A stretch of DNA of 54,759 nucleotides from Hydrogenovibrio sp. (GTDB taxonomy: Bacteria; Pseudomonadota; Gammaproteobacteria; Thiomicrospirales; Thiomicrospiraceae), in contig WFMZ01000047.1 of NCBI GenBank assembly GCA_015484555.1, positions 1 to 54,759 of the forward strand, read 5' to 3'. The notes under the pieces are model-generated. The model made no database searches and had not been told where the DNA came from. It was given only the letters and a program-made list of their open reading frames with translations. The position numbers and the translations under genes are program-made. Shown piece by piece: positions 27,229-37,246 of the stretch. Each line of letters begins with the position of its first letter. Within the stretch, counting starts at the first letter, position 1.

Positions 27229-28381
27229 TCAGCAGCCTGTTATTGCTATTGTAGCAGGTGAAGCTTCTGGTGACTTACTGGGAGCTGACATAATCGTCTC
27301 CTTAAAAAAATATTACCCGAATGCAACGTTTGTTGGTATCGGTGGGGAACGAATGCTTGCTGAAGGCTTTCAAAGCTGGTATCCGATGGAAAGGCTTTCC
27401 ATCATGGGTATTTTTGAAGTGCTGAAGCACCTATTTTCATTGTTAAAACTTCGCAAAGAACTTATTTCTAAGCTAATTTTAGCTAAGCCAGATTTTTTTA
27501 TTGGTATTGATGCGCCTGACTTTAATTTTAAAGTGGAAGAGGCTTTGAAAAAAGCTGGTATTTTTTCTGTTCATTATGTCGGTCCTTCTGTATGGGCATG
27601 GCGAGAAGGGCGCTTAAATACAATTAAGCATCAAATAGATGGCATGTTAGTGTTATTTCCATTTGAAGAGCCTTATTATCATAAGCATAATATTCCTGTT
27701 AAGTTTGTCGGACATCCACTCGCATCACAAATATTAGAAGAGGATAATACCCTTCAGTCTAGGTTAGCGTTAGGTTTAGCGGCTGATAGCCAGGTAACCG
27801 GAATATTGCCTGGTTCTCGCTATGCTGAAGTTAATCTTATGATCGATATTTATATTCAAGTGGCGATGAACATATTGAATGAATATCCAAAGATGATTTT
27901 TATTATCCCTTGTGTCAACACGAACTTAAGAGGTCGAATTGAAAGCGCTATACAGTTACATGCAAGCGCTAAGGTAAATAACTTTAAATTATTTGATAAA
28001 CAATCTGAATTAGTAATTGAAGCATCAGATCAACTCATGGTGACCTCTGGGACAGCCGTACTAGAAGTAGGGCTTCATAATAAACCACAGCTATTAGCCA
28101 TTCAAATTAATCCATTTTCATATTGGTTAATGAAGCGCTTAATAAAAATACCGTGGGTTGGTTTGCCTAATATTTTGGCAAAAAAAGAAGTTGTCAAAGA
28201 ATTTATTCAACATGAAGCGACTGTTCAAAATATTTATAGAGAGTTAAGGTCCTTAATAATAGATGAGGATAAGCGACAGGCACAAATTACCATCTTTAAA
28301 CAGCAACACCAATTACTAAAACAAAATGCTTCTGATGTGGCTGCTTTAACTATTATTAATTGGTTAAAAGAGCATAAATAA
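27212..28381 (+). CDS. lpxB: Lipid-A-disaccharide synthase
   Basis: A 389-residue GT19 glycosyltransferase joining UDP-diacylglucosamine and lipid X. Motifs: [48 protein letters not shown] and [11 protein letters not shown]. It begins with GTG inside the lpxA end, implying coupling, and its stop overlaps the rnhB start. Confidence 0.97.
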   Translation: MALLDSQQPVIAIVAGEASGDLLGADIIVSLKKYYPNATFVGIGGERMLAEGFQSWYPMERLSIMGIFEVLKHLFSLLKLRKELISKLILAKPDFFIGIDAPDFNFKVEEALKKAGIFSVHYVGPSVWAWREGRLNTIKHQIDGMLVLFPFEEPYYHKHNIPVKFVGHPLASQILEEDNTLQSRLALGLAADSQVTGILPGSRYAEVNLMIDIYIQVAMNILNEYPKMIFIIPCVNTNLRGRIESAIQLHASAKVNNFKLFDKQSELVIEASDQLMVTSGTAVLEVGLHNKPQLLAIQINPFSYWLMKRLIKIPWVGLPNILAKKEVVKEFIQHEATVQNIYRELRSLIIDEDKRQAQITIFKQQHQLLKQNASDVAALTIINWLKEHK

Positions 28382-28974
28382 TGAATAACCTAGTTCATAT
28401 AGATTTTACTCAAACCATTGTGGGTGTTGATGAAGTTGGTAGAGGTCCTTTAGTGGGAGATGTAGTCACAGCGGCAGTTATTTTGCCACTAAACTGTTCT
28501 CTAGCTCTTAATGATTCTAAGAAACTATCAGAAAATAAGTTGGCTTTTTTTTATGACCAAATCCAAGAGCAAGCGATTGATATCTCTATCGGTCGAGCAA
28601 GTCCATCAGAGATAGATAAGCTTAATATCCTTCAAGCGACAATGCTTGCAATGCAACGCGCGGTTTTAGGCTTGAAAGAACCTTATGACTTAGTTTTAAT
28701 TGACGGTAACCGTTGTCCTGATTTAGCTTCACCCTGTGAGGCGATTGTAAAAGGAGATGGTAGAGTTCAGCAAATTAGTGCAGCCTCTATTATTGCTAAG
28801 GTAACAAGAGATAATGACTTACGTTTATTAGATAAGCAGTATCCAGAGTATGGTTTTGCTAAGCATAAAGGATACCCAACCAAGTTTCATTTACAGCAGA
28901 TAGAGGTTTTGGGTTTAATTGATGGTTATCGTGAAAGCTTTCGACCTGTAAAAAAAATACTTAACATTAGATAA
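28381..28974 (+). CDS. rnhB: Ribonuclease HII
   Basis: 197 residues. It removes ribonucleotides and RNA primers from DNA. The acidic active site begins in [15 protein letters not shown], with a further Asp in [10 protein letters not shown], and [13 protein letters not shown] and [11 protein letters not shown] complete the signature. It is the last gene of the envelope block; dnaE, often next in relatives, is about 17 kb away here. Confidence 0.97.
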   Translation: MNNLVHIDFTQTIVGVDEVGRGPLVGDVVTAAVILPLNCSLALNDSKKLSENKLAFFYDQIQEQAIDISIGRASPSEIDKLNILQATMLAMQRAVLGLKEPYDLVLIDGNRCPDLASPCEAIVKGDGRVQQISAASIIAKVTRDNDLRLLDKQYPEYGFAKHKGYPTKFHLQQIEVLGLIDGYRESFRPVKKILNIR

Positions 28975-29041
28975 AATGCGTGTTTTTTTAATAAGTTTTT
29001 GTTACTGTAATTTAATACTAATATTTTAATAAGGTTTTCAT

Positions 29042-30013
29042 ATGAGCACAACATTAGAACAGGTTGAAAAAACTGCAAACCTAAGTAAAAACAATCAAAT
29101 GAGCTTGATGATTTTTCAAGTTCAGCATAATACTAAGGAACAAGAATTTCCCTACTATGGCATGAATGTATTTAAGGTTAGAGAAGTTCTAGAAGCGAGG
29201 GCGTATGAAATTTCAGAAATGCCAGATACCAATCCACTAATTGAAGGGATGATTGAGCTACGAGGTACTTATTTGCCCGTTATTGATTTACCTAAATGGA
29301 TGGGGTTTGAAATGACTCCTAAAGATAAAGAAAAAAGTATTATTATTGTTTCTGACTTTAGTCATAACTTTATTGGTATGCGCGTTGCACATATCCATGG
29401 TGTAGAAGAAAAAAACTGGTCAGATATCCAGCCGGCTTCTAATTACAATGTAAATGTGAATACCAATCAGGTCATTAACCATACCTATTTAGAAAACAGT
29501 GAAACCCTCTGCTTTATTTTAGACATTGAAAAGCTATTGATTGAGTCAATGCCAGCGATGGCTGAAAAGATATTTAAATCTGCGAAGGAAGTGGGCACAA
29601 AAAACGTTGTTTTTTCAGATACCATTAAGAATAAGAAAATTTTATTTGCAGAAGATAGTAAGGCTATTCAAAAGTATATGGGAATGGTATTTGATCAACT
29701 GGGGTTAAGTTATTTGTCATTTGATAACGGGCAGCTACTATTAGATTATATTGATAGCGTTGAAAATCTTGATGATATATCAATGATATTTACCGATTTA
29801 GAAATGCCGGTAGCTTCGGGGCACACTGTCATTAAGCAAGTCAGAAAAAACCCTAAAGCAAAGCACCTTCCTATTGTGGTACATACGTCCATGACAAGTG
29901 ATAATAATAGTCGTGAAGTTCTGAATATGGGAGCCGATTTCTTCGTTGGAAAGGTTGATACAGACCTAATTGTAGATACCTTGAAAATGGTAGAAGAGAA
30001 ATACAATTTTTAA
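29042..30013 (+). CDS. cheV: Chemotaxis coupling protein CheV
   Basis: 323 residues: an N-terminal CheW-like domain (about 20-170, with IEGMIELRGTYLPVIDLP) fused to a receiver domain (about 198-320). The receiver has the acidic pair Glu204-Asp205, phospho-acceptor Asp252 (IFTDLEMP) and Lys304, so it should be phosphorylatable. CheV couples receptors to CheA and may buffer phosphate or aid adaptation. It stands alone with its own terminator; no other chemotaxis gene is nearby. The site is AAGG 7 bp before the ATG. Confidence 0.92.
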   Translation: MSTTLEQVEKTANLSKNNQMSLMIFQVQHNTKEQEFPYYGMNVFKVREVLEARAYEISEMPDTNPLIEGMIELRGTYLPVIDLPKWMGFEMTPKDKEKSIIIVSDFSHNFIGMRVAHIHGVEEKNWSDIQPASNYNVNVNTNQVINHTYLENSETLCFILDIEKLLIESMPAMAEKIFKSAKEVGTKNVVFSDTIKNKKILFAEDSKAIQKYMGMVFDQLGLSYLSFDNGQLLLDYIDSVENLDDISMIFTDLEMPVASGHTVIKQVRKNPKAKHLPIVVHTSMTSDNNSREVLNMGADFFVGKVDTDLIVDTLKMVEEKYNF

Positions 30014-30034
30014 TTAAACTTAAGTTTTAGGTAT

Positions 30035-30062
30035 AAAAAAAGCGCTGATCAGGCGCTTTTTT
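30035..30062. terminator. Bidirectional terminator between cheV and rpmJ
   Basis: A-run, GCGC stem with loop TGATCAG, GCGC and T-run: works for cheV on the plus strand and for rpmJ on the reverse strand. Confidence 0.85.
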
Positions 30063-30081
30063 CTTTTGTAATCAAACAATA

Positions 30082-30207
30082 TTAACGTTGACGAGCTTTA
30101 AATCTCGGGTTCGTTTTGTTGATTACATATACTTTTCCACGACGTCTAACAATTTGGCAATCTTTATGACGTGATTTAGCAGATTTTAATGAAGATAGAA
30201 TTTTCAT
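30082..30207 (-). CDS. ykgO: 50S ribosomal protein L36, type B (zinc-free)
   Basis: A 41-residue protein beginning [20 protein letters not shown] and ending NPRFKARQR, clearly L36. It is the type B (YkgO-like) form: the zinc-ligand cysteines of ordinary L36 are missing, and YVIC of E. coli YkgO reads YVIN here, leaving a single Cys17. In other bacteria this paralogue replaces the zinc form when zinc is scarce. GGAAAT precedes the ATG. Confidence 0.93.
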   Translation of the reverse strand: MKILSSLKSAKSRHKDCQIVRRRGKVYVINKTNPRFKARQR

Positions 30208-30264
30208 AGTATTTCCAGTCTGTGTTGTATGGGTTTCCCCAGAGGGTTCAAATTTGAAGCGCGA

Positions 30265-30293
30265 ATTTTACAAGAATAACAATGATATGTCTA
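30265..30293 (-). promoter_or_regulatory. Promoter of the L36 gene
   Basis: On the reverse strand TAGACA and TAAAAT are 17 bp apart, followed by a GC-rich start region (TTCGCGC), as in promoters of ribosomal genes. I see no Zur-type palindrome near it. Confidence 0.55.
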
Positions 30294-30412
30294 TATTTAT
30301 ATTACGTTAATTGACTATAATTCACTAAATATTTACATGGCATTCAAATTATAATGGTATCTAATACTCCACACCTCCGGTTTACTTCCAAAACAACAAA
30401 GAGATACTGCGT

Positions 30413-32395
30413 TTGTCACTAGAAAAAAAGGTTAAAAAATTACTGGCTATTGATGGTGCGATCGCATCAAAAGTAAAAGGTTTTGAAGTTAGGGATGATC
30501 AAGTTGAAATGTCTCTTGATATTGTTGAAGTCATAAATAAGCAAGGCGCTTTAGTAGCAGAGGCAGGTACGGGTACCGGAAAAACATTTGCCTATTTGGT
30601 ACCTGCTTTGTTATCGGGTAAAAAAGTCATTATTTCAACCGCTACAAAAACTTTACAAGAGCAACTACTCACAAAAGATATTCCTTTTTTACTTGATATG
30701 TGTGGTGTAGAAGGTAAGGCAAGGTTATTAAAAGGTCGTGAAAACTATTTGTGTCCACAACGCTTAGAGTTAGCAGAAACATCAGAGGATCATCCAAAAT
30801 CAGTTTGGAAGAAGCTATCTTTAATTAGTGAGTGGCGCCATAAAACTAAAACGGGTGATAAAGCTGAACTAGGGTCTATTGATGAAAATGACCCTGTTTG
30901 GAGTCGAGTTTGTGCTCGTTTAGAGTTTTGCCAGGCCAATGGCTGTCATGCAGAGGGGGATTGTTTCTACCCTAAAATGAAGCAAGAAGCTGCGGATGCT
31001 CAGGTATTGGTCGTTAATCATCATTTATTTAGTGCAGACTTGTCGATGAGAAACAAAGGCTTTGGTGAAGTACTGCCGGAAGCTGATATTTATATCTTTG
31101 ATGAAGCTCATAAGCTCCCTGATATCGCTGCTCAATTTTTAGGGTTTAGCATCAGTCGCTCACAGCTTGATGAGCTGGCGAGAGACATTAGAAGCTCACA
31201 GAAAGAAGAATCACCTGAGTCGGTCGAGATTTCAGACCAAGTAAAGTTATTTGAAACCCAAATTCAAAAATTTACGTTGCAGTTAGGTAAATGGGAGAAG
31301 CGTTGGTTATGGGAAGAATTTTCTCAAAACAAGGTTGCCATGAAGCTACTGTCAACCTTAAGGAACCAGCTCACTTTATTGGTCGATATGCTAAAACCGA
31401 TTACTGATCGAGGGAAGTTACTTTCTGCAGTTTACAAACGATGTCAGGATTTTGAATCAGAGCTAGATATCTGGTTGACAACACAATCTAAAAATAAAAT
31501 TAGGTGGTTAGAATCTTCTCAAGCCCGGTTTAAACTTAACCTCACCCCTTTAAGTGTTGCAGAACCTTTTCGTCAGCAAATGGATAGTTTAGGCGGTGCT
31601 TGGATTTATACCTCGGCGACTATTAGTGTGGATGGTGCCTTTACTTATTTTACCAGTCGTTTAGGCTTGGAAGAAGCTAGCTGTAAGCATTGGGATAGCC
31701 CTTTTGATTATCAAAAACAAGCTGTTTTATATCACCCAGTTGGACTGCCAGAGCCTAGATCAGAAGACTACATTAAAATCTGTATGCGTGCTATTTGGCC
31801 ATTGTTGTTGGCTAGTAAAGGTTGTGCTTTCCTGTTATTTACTAGCTATAAAGCATTGTCTGAGGCAGAATCAATTTTGGCAGAGCACTGGCAGGGATCC
31901 TTGTTATCTCAAGGATCTATGCCAAAGAATGAGTTACTAGCTCAATTTAAAACTGCAAAGTTACCTATATTGTTGGGCACCAGTAGCTTTTGGGAGGGTG
32001 TTGATATGCAGGGCGACGCTTTAAAAATAGTGATGATTGATCGAATCCCTTTTATTCCGCCAGATGACCCTATTGTGCAGGCAAGAGAATCTGCCCTTAA
32101 GCAGAAAGGTTTGAATAGTTTTTTTCACTTTCAAGTGCCTGAAGCTACGATTGCTTTAAAGCAAGGGGTCGGTCGCTTAATTCGTTCCAGTCAAGACACA
32201 GGTGTTTTGGTGCTGTGTGATCCTCGCTTGAGAACAAAGCGTTATGGCCAAACTATTATTAACAGTCTGCCTAATTTTAGGTGGGTATATGATGTTTCTG
32301 AAGCGATTAAGATGCTGTCGCAAGATAGAAAGCAACTAACATCACAAGTGAATGAAGATAATAAAACTCAAATAGAGCAAGGAAACACAGAATGA
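30413..32395 (+). CDS. YoaA/DinG-family ATP-dependent DNA helicase
   Basis: A 660-residue superfamily 2 (XPD-like) iron-sulfur helicase. Walker A GTGTGKT is at residues 52-58 and DEAH at 230-233. Four cysteines fit a 4Fe-4S cluster: Cys114, 173, 178 and 184, with the spacing seen in DinG. The C-terminal half has GTSSFWEGVDMQG and the arginine-finger motif VGRLIRS. YoaA is the closest E. coli relative by length and content, acting in DNA damage tolerance. The start is TTG. Its stop overlaps the tsaB start. Confidence 0.92.
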   Translation: MSLEKKVKKLLAIDGAIASKVKGFEVRDDQVEMSLDIVEVINKQGALVAEAGTGTGKTFAYLVPALLSGKKVIISTATKTLQEQLLTKDIPFLLDMCGVEGKARLLKGRENYLCPQRLELAETSEDHPKSVWKKLSLISEWRHKTKTGDKAELGSIDENDPVWSRVCARLEFCQANGCHAEGDCFYPKMKQEAADAQVLVVNHHLFSADLSMRNKGFGEVLPEADIYIFDEAHKLPDIAAQFLGFSISRSQLDELARDIRSSQKEESPESVEISDQVKLFETQIQKFTLQLGKWEKRWLWEEFSQNKVAMKLLSTLRNQLTLLVDMLKPITDRGKLLSAVYKRCQDFESELDIWLTTQSKNKIRWLESSQARFKLNLTPLSVAEPFRQQMDSLGGAWIYTSATISVDGAFTYFTSRLGLEEASCKHWDSPFDYQKQAVLYHPVGLPEPRSEDYIKICMRAIWPLLLASKGCAFLLFTSYKALSEAESILAEHWQGSLLSQGSMPKNELLAQFKTAKLPILLGTSSFWEGVDMQGDALKIVMIDRIPFIPPDDPIVQARESALKQKGLNSFFHFQVPEATIALKQGVGRLIRSSQDTGVLVLCDPRLRTKRYGQTIINSLPNFRWVYDVSEAIKMLSQDRKQLTSQVNEDNKTQIEQGNTE

Positions 32396-33066
32396 GTAGC
32401 CCTACAATATTAGCAGTAGAATCTTCGACTAAAGCTTGTTCGGTTAGTTTATTACACCAAGGCCTATATTATTCGTTGTATGAAGTAGCCCCTCAGCAGC
32501 ATGCAAATTTAATGCTAATCATGGTTGAAAGTGTTTTGCAAAAAGCTGGTATTAAAGGAGGGCGAGTTGATGCCTTAGCACTTTGCGATGGTCCTGGTGC
32601 CTTTACAGGGGTTAGAATCGCGGCAGGAGTGATTCAAGGGCTAGCTTATGGTTGGCAATGCCCTGTGGTAACTGTGTCTAGCTTAGAGGCTTTAGCTTTT
32701 CAAGCTTATGAAGAAACTGGTTGCGAACAGCTTGTTGCTTGTTTGGATGCACGTATGCAGGAAATGTATTTACAGGAGTGCCAAGTTAGTGAGGGTATTT
32801 TAAGTTCAGACAGTCCTTTAATGTTAAGTGAGTCAGAAGCTAAAAATAGGATATTATCCAATTCAGCCAAAGTAGGAGTTGGAGATATATTGCCAGAGTT
32901 TCCCAGCATAACAACGCTGCTCCCTATCTGGATAGAAGCTTACCCCCATGCGGAGGCGGTGGTAAAAATTGCGCTGCAAAGAGTATCAGAAGGAAAGCTT
33001 GTCCAAGATGAGGTTCCATTACCTCTTTATTTGAGAAATAACGTAGCAATTAAAAAGAAAGTTTAA
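32392..33066 (+). CDS. tsaB: tRNA t6A biosynthesis protein TsaB
   Basis: A 224-residue ASKHA-fold partner of TsaD in making threonylcarbamoyladenosine at tRNA position 37. Motifs: ILAVESSTKACSVSL, QHANLMLIMVES, and GPGAFTGVRIAAGVIQGLA. It starts with ATG within the helicase stop (ATGA overlap). That gene order (yoaA-tsaB) is also found in E. coli. Confidence 0.95.
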   Translation: MSSPTILAVESSTKACSVSLLHQGLYYSLYEVAPQQHANLMLIMVESVLQKAGIKGGRVDALALCDGPGAFTGVRIAAGVIQGLAYGWQCPVVTVSSLEALAFQAYEETGCEQLVACLDARMQEMYLQECQVSEGILSSDSPLMLSESEAKNRILSNSAKVGVGDILPEFPSITTLLPIWIEAYPHAEAVVKIALQRVSEGKLVQDEVPLPLYLRNNVAIKKKV

Positions 33067-33105
33067 GCAGTTTGGTGCTTGAAAATAAGGCTAAAAGGTA
33101 AGTTT

Positions 33106-33963
33106 ATGCAAATAACTCAAAGATTTAAATTAGCAGGGTTACTTTTCATTATCAGTCTAGTGAGTTTGCCTATTCAGGCAAAGGTGTTTACGGTAGGGGA
33201 AACGATTATGATTGGTTTTCCTGCTAATAATATTAAAGATGATGCCTATATTATTGGTGTGGTAAAAAAGCTCACTAAAGAGGGTGATTATCAAATATCA
33301 GTAAGAGACTTTGTGGAGGGGCATGATTATGGCTTGTCCTGTCAGCCAATAGATACATCGCAAGCAGCCAATTCAAACTCAGCTAGTTCTAATGGTTGGG
33401 AGATGTGGCAAGATACTAAAAACCTTTATAGTAAACAATTAGAATTTATTGTGCCAGCTAAAAAAGCAATGAAGTTATCTACAGGGCAATTAATGTTTAT
33501 AGAGCGTTATAATATTTACATTACCTATTCTCGTTGGAAATCAAACCCTCTTGTCATGTCGATTGACCGAATTATCTCGGCACAACAAAGTGCTAAAGCA
33601 GAGGGGGTTGAACAAATTAACCCTGCTTTTGAGCTTGCTAAGTTAGATCGGTTGAGTTATTACGATTCCGTGACGGGCCGTCCTTACCAGCCTTTTGAGT
33701 CAATAAAGCCTTTAACGACATTATTAGATAAGGTTTTGGTCATGCTAGAAGAAAATCCAAGGCTCAAAAAATATTGGACAGCTCAAGCTCGTGATGGGAA
33801 AGGAATTGAAGACGATATGGAAATATATTTTTTAGTGGACGCCATTGATAAGGTAGTGAAAGACGTCCGCTCTACTTTGGATGAAGGTGGTTTAGAGGAT
33901 GCGAATAAAAAAGACTTGAAAAAGCTTAAGCAGCAGTTAAGAGACTTGGTCAGACCTTTCTAG
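33106..33963 (+). CDS. Secreted protein of unknown function
   Basis: 285 residues with a signal peptide ending VSLPIQA. The mature part opens KVFTVGETIMIGFPANN, has a single Cys in YGLSCQP, and ends in a charged, coiled-coil-like Lys/Asp/Leu segment. No family is recognised. The ATG at 33106 has AAAAGG upstream and puts the signal peptide at the N-terminus; an earlier ATG at 33079 does not. It follows tsaB by 39 bp and its stop codon overlaps that of the convergent cytochrome gene. Confidence 0.7.
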   Translation: MQITQRFKLAGLLFIISLVSLPIQAKVFTVGETIMIGFPANNIKDDAYIIGVVKKLTKEGDYQISVRDFVEGHDYGLSCQPIDTSQAANSNSASSNGWEMWQDTKNLYSKQLEFIVPAKKAMKLSTGQLMFIERYNIYITYSRWKSNPLVMSIDRIISAQQSAKAEGVEQINPAFELAKLDRLSYYDSVTGRPYQPFESIKPLTTLLDKVLVMLEENPRLKKYWTAQARDGKGIEDDMEIYFLVDAIDKVVKDVRSTLDEGGLEDANKKDLKKLKQQLRDLVRPF

Positions 33964-34271
33964 TGATCAAACTTATAATATTTTTGGTTTAAGTAGTCAG
34001 CAATATGTCCTATTTCATCGTCAAATAATCCAAGATGTAAATTGTTACTACAAAGAGTGACTGTTTTGGCTAAGGAAGCTTTGTCAGTGACCGTCATCTT
34101 AGGATTAGGACTAATTTTAAAGCCTAAACCAGCATGGCATTGCATGCAGTTGTTATCATCAAAAAGAACCTTTCCAGGGTGTTCTTCAGCACTAACCTCG
34201 CTAGTCATTAGCCCTAAGCCCAGTAATAGAATAGCGATAGATGTCGACTTTATACGCTTAAAATAGTTCAT
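33960..34271 (-). CDS. Monohaem c-type cytochrome
   Basis: 103 residues. A signal peptide (hydrophobic core SIAILLLGLGLM, cleavage after EVSA) leads to one haem site, CMQCH at residues 42-46. A likely Met ligand is in NPKMT, and the helix HIADYLNQ resembles the C-terminal helix of class I cytochromes. It should be a periplasmic electron carrier; partner unknown. ATG at 34271 preferred over TTG at 34274. Its stop codon overlaps that of the convergent gene. Confidence 0.82.
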   Translation of the reverse strand: MNYFKRIKSTSIAILLLGLGLMTSEVSAEEHPGKVLFDDNNCMQCHAGLGFKISPNPKMTVTDKASLAKTVTLCSNNLHLGLFDDEIGHIADYLNQKYYKFDH

Positions 34272-34420
34272 CAAATCAGCCTTTTTTTAATTGATTTGTA
34301 TCAAGTTTACTCCTTTTGAGTTGATCGCGGTTAAAATATATTTATGGCGTATAATAGTTTTTTTATTAGAGCCTGTTGTAATAATAGGTGAGCCAGATAA
34401 TATTTACATAGGGAAATAAA

Positions 34421-36139
34421 ATGCAGAAACAAACATTTATTACAGGAAAAGATGCTTGTCTAGAAGATTCAATTGCAAAGATGCAAGAAACCTTATCTTC
34501 GGGTGGATTTGATATTGTGGTGGCTAGCTGGTTAAACCCTATTAAAAATGTTTATTCTGTACACATTAAGGACCAATATTGCCCTGCTTTATTTACCAAT
34601 GGAAAAGGCTCAACAGAAAAATCTTGTTTAGCGAGCGCTTACGGAGAGTTTTTAGAGCGTCTTGAAACCAATTACTTTTTTTCAGATTTTAAAATAGATC
34701 TGCCCAATCAGCCTTTTATTTATTATCCGAATGAAGTCAAACTCGTGCAAAAAGATTTTAAACAAGCATTAACCCCCAAACTTTGGGCGCTATATGACCC
34801 AAGTAGTGAGTGGATAGCTGAAGATTTATTAAGTTTTAATGATGATTCAGATGAAATTACCTGTATTCCTATGCAGGCAGCAACGACTCGAGACACCGTA
34901 TTATTTCCTATGAATGTCTTTAGTAACCTATATGCCAGTAATGGTTTGTGTGCAGGTAATACTTTGGTAGAAGCTAAGGTTCAAGGTTTGTCAGAAGTAT
35001 TCGAACGTTGGGTAAAAGGTATTATCTTAAAAGAAAACCTTTGTTTGCCAGAAGTGCCGGATAGTGTTATTAGTCAATTTCCTATTATTGTTGAAGCGAT
35101 TGAAGACTTAAAGAAACAAGGGCTTGTCGTATCAGTAAGAGATGCTTCATTGGGCGGAAAATACCCTGTTATGAATGTGACACTTTTTGAGCAAGCAACC
35201 GGGCAATGTTTTGCCTCTTTTGGTGCGCACCCTATTTTTGAAGTGGCGCTAGAAAGAACGTTAACAGAGTCGCTACAAGGTCGACAGTTAAGTCAGTTAG
35301 AGGGTTTTCAAACCCCAATTTTTGATGAAGATTTAGTCGCAGATTATGAAAACATTGAAAATCATTTTATAGATTCAAGTGGGCTATTACATGCTAAATT
35401 TATTAGTGATCAGTATGACTATGACTTTATTCACTGGAACTTTGAAGGCAATACGCAGTTACAGTATGATGCGTTGATTAAAATTGTACAAGATGAAGGT
35501 CATGAAGTTTATAGTGCAGATTATGAGCACTACGGCTTGCCAGCCAGTCGTATTGTCGTGCCAGGCATGTCAGAAGTTTTTCCCATCTCTGAACTGGTTG
35601 AAAATAACCAGAACCAAGGAAGAGTGCTAAGAAATATCTTACAAAGCATTGGTGGCACTTCGGTTAAGCCAGAACAGTATAGTAATGCTTTATCAGAAAT
35701 AGAATCACTAGGGTTATCTGACCACCAAGGTGTCGCTAACTTAATTGGTTTATTGCCCACAGAAGGTAGCTATTGGAAAAAGCTAAAAGTCGTTGAACTT
35801 AATATGTTTTTAGCCTTAGCTTCAGGTGACCTAGAGCGAGCTGAAGAAGAGTTACTAAATTGCTTTTACTTTGTGGATGATTCAAAAGCACATGTGTTTT
35901 ATAAAGCCTTGAACTTTATGTTAGAAATAAAGCTTGGCTATTCAGACAAAGGTTATTCAGAAAATATGCTAAACACTTTGTTTGGCAGTGCGTTAGTTTT
36001 ACAAGTAGAATCTCATATTCAGGGTCAAAGCTTTTTGCGAGATTTACCTGTTGGTAATGCAGCTTTTGAACAAAGTGCAATGCATCAAAAGCTCCTCAAT
36101 ATTTATCAAAGAGTTCAGGCTTGTAAATTAGCTGTATAG
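34421..36139 (+). CDS. ycaO: YcaO-domain protein (E. coli YcaO type)
   Basis: 572 residues, near E. coli YcaO (586). The N-terminal two-thirds is the ATP-binding YcaO cyclodehydratase fold (KGSTEKSCLASAYGEFLERLET, and GLSEVFERWVKG). The C-terminal third is helical, TPR-like (from about residue 440). E. coli YcaO is reported to influence beta-methylthiolation of ribosomal protein S12, and no peptide substrate or RiPP genes are adjacent here, so that role is more likely than azoline formation. Confidence 0.9.
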   Translation: MQKQTFITGKDACLEDSIAKMQETLSSGGFDIVVASWLNPIKNVYSVHIKDQYCPALFTNGKGSTEKSCLASAYGEFLERLETNYFFSDFKIDLPNQPFIYYPNEVKLVQKDFKQALTPKLWALYDPSSEWIAEDLLSFNDDSDEITCIPMQAATTRDTVLFPMNVFSNLYASNGLCAGNTLVEAKVQGLSEVFERWVKGIILKENLCLPEVPDSVISQFPIIVEAIEDLKKQGLVVSVRDASLGGKYPVMNVTLFEQATGQCFASFGAHPIFEVALERTLTESLQGRQLSQLEGFQTPIFDEDLVADYENIENHFIDSSGLLHAKFISDQYDYDFIHWNFEGNTQLQYDALIKIVQDEGHEVYSADYEHYGLPASRIVVPGMSEVFPISELVENNQNQGRVLRNILQSIGGTSVKPEQYSNALSEIESLGLSDHQGVANLIGLLPTEGSYWKKLKVVELNMFLALASGDLERAEEELLNCFYFVDDSKAHVFYKALNFMLEIKLGYSDKGYSENMLNTLFGSALVLQVESHIQGQSFLRDLPVGNAAFEQSAMHQKLLNIYQRVQACKLAV

Positions 36140-36160
36140 ATATAAATACGCCTAATATTA

Positions 36161-36199
36161 CATTTTAGGCTAGCTTCAAAATTTAGGCCTAGCCTTAAT
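36161..36199. terminator. Stem-loop between ycaO and accA
   Basis: AGGCTAG (36167) and CTAGCCT (36189) form a perfect 7-bp stem, extended by outer CATT/AATG. There is no T-tract; a terminator or mRNA-end structure is likely. Confidence 0.5.
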
Positions 36200-36253
36200 G
36201 TAAATTTGTTAGAATATGAGGTATTATTTTTCATTCGTAAATTGGAATAACAA

Positions 36254-37210
36254 ATGAAGTTAGATTTTTTAGATTTTGAACAACCTATCGCTGAACTTGA
36301 AGCAAAAATTGATGAACTAAGGCATTTAGATGGCCAGGATATGAACTTGATCCAAGAAGTCTCAGCCTTAGAAAAGAAAAGCAATGATTTAACGAAAACC
36401 ATTTTCTCTAAGTTAACTGATGTGCAAATTGCACAGGTTGCAAGGCACCCGCAAAGACCTTATCTTTTAGACTATATTAAAGAAATATTTACGGACTTTA
36501 AAGAACTCCATGGTGATAGAGCTTTTGCAGATGATGCCGCTATTGTTGCGGGTCTAGCACGGATTGATGGTCAAGCTGTCATGGTTATTGGTCAGGAAAA
36601 AGGGAGAGATACTAAAGAAAAGATTTATCGAAACTTTGGTATGCCCAAGCCAGAAGGCTATCGCAAGGCTTTGCGCCTAATGAAGATGGCTGAAAGATTT
36701 GGTTTGCCTGTCTTAACCTTTATTGACACACCGGGTGCTTACCCAGGTATCAATGCAGAGGAGCGTGGACAGTCTGAAGCCATTGCGCGTAACTTAATGG
36801 AAATGGCGGAATTAAAAGTACCAATTATTTGTTCTGTTATTGGTGAAGGTGGTTCAGGTGGTGCTTTAGCCATTGGTGTGGGTGACGTTACCATGATGAT
36901 GGAATACAGTACTTATTCTGTTATTTCTCCAGAAGGTTGTGCTTCTATCTTATGGAAAGATGCGGCTTATGCTTCAGATGCTGCTTCTGCACTGGGCATT
37001 ACCTCTGCTCGCTTGCAAGAGCTAGGGTTGGTTGACGTAGTTGTTTCAGAACCATTAGGCGGTGCTCATAGAAAGCCTGAAATGGCAGCCGCCTCTTTAA
37101 AAGAAGCCTTGATTTCACAGTTAAACCAATTAAAGCATAAGCCTGTTGATCAGCTTGTTAGCAGTCGTTATAACCGTTACATGGGTTATGGCAACTACGA
37201 AGAAGCTTAA
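36254..37210 (+). CDS. accA: Acetyl-CoA carboxylase carboxyltransferase subunit alpha
   Basis: 318 residues. With AccD it transfers CO2 from biotin to acetyl-CoA, the first step of fatty acid synthesis. Motifs: [60 protein letters not shown] and [15 protein letters not shown]. Normal length. It is followed by tilS, the usual gammaproteobacterial order. Confidence 0.98.
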   Translation: MKLDFLDFEQPIAELEAKIDELRHLDGQDMNLIQEVSALEKKSNDLTKTIFSKLTDVQIAQVARHPQRPYLLDYIKEIFTDFKELHGDRAFADDAAIVAGLARIDGQAVMVIGQEKGRDTKEKIYRNFGMPKPEGYRKALRLMKMAERFGLPVLTFIDTPGAYPGINAEERGQSEAIARNLMEMAELKVPIICSVIGEGGSGGALAIGVGDVTMMMEYSTYSVISPEGCASILWKDAAYASDAASALGITSARLQELGLVDVVVSEPLGGAHRKPEMAAASLKEALISQLNQLKHKPVDQLVSSRYNRYMGYGNYEEA

Positions 37211-37214
37211 TCTT

Positions 37215-37236
37215 AGTTGCCTTTATCAAGGCGACT
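37215..37236. other. Short hairpin between accA and tilS
   Basis: AGTTGCC and GGCGACT pair over 7 bp (one G-T), with an 8-nt loop. It spans the alternative TTG start of tilS, which argues for the downstream ATG at 37247. Confidence 0.4.
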
Positions 37237-37246
37237 ATTAATTGAT

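Noticed and set aside
34421-36139. A RiPP (azoline peptide) gene cluster around ycaO
   Set aside because: No precursor peptide, dehydrogenase, peptidase or exporter genes are adjacent, and the protein is the stand-alone E. coli type.
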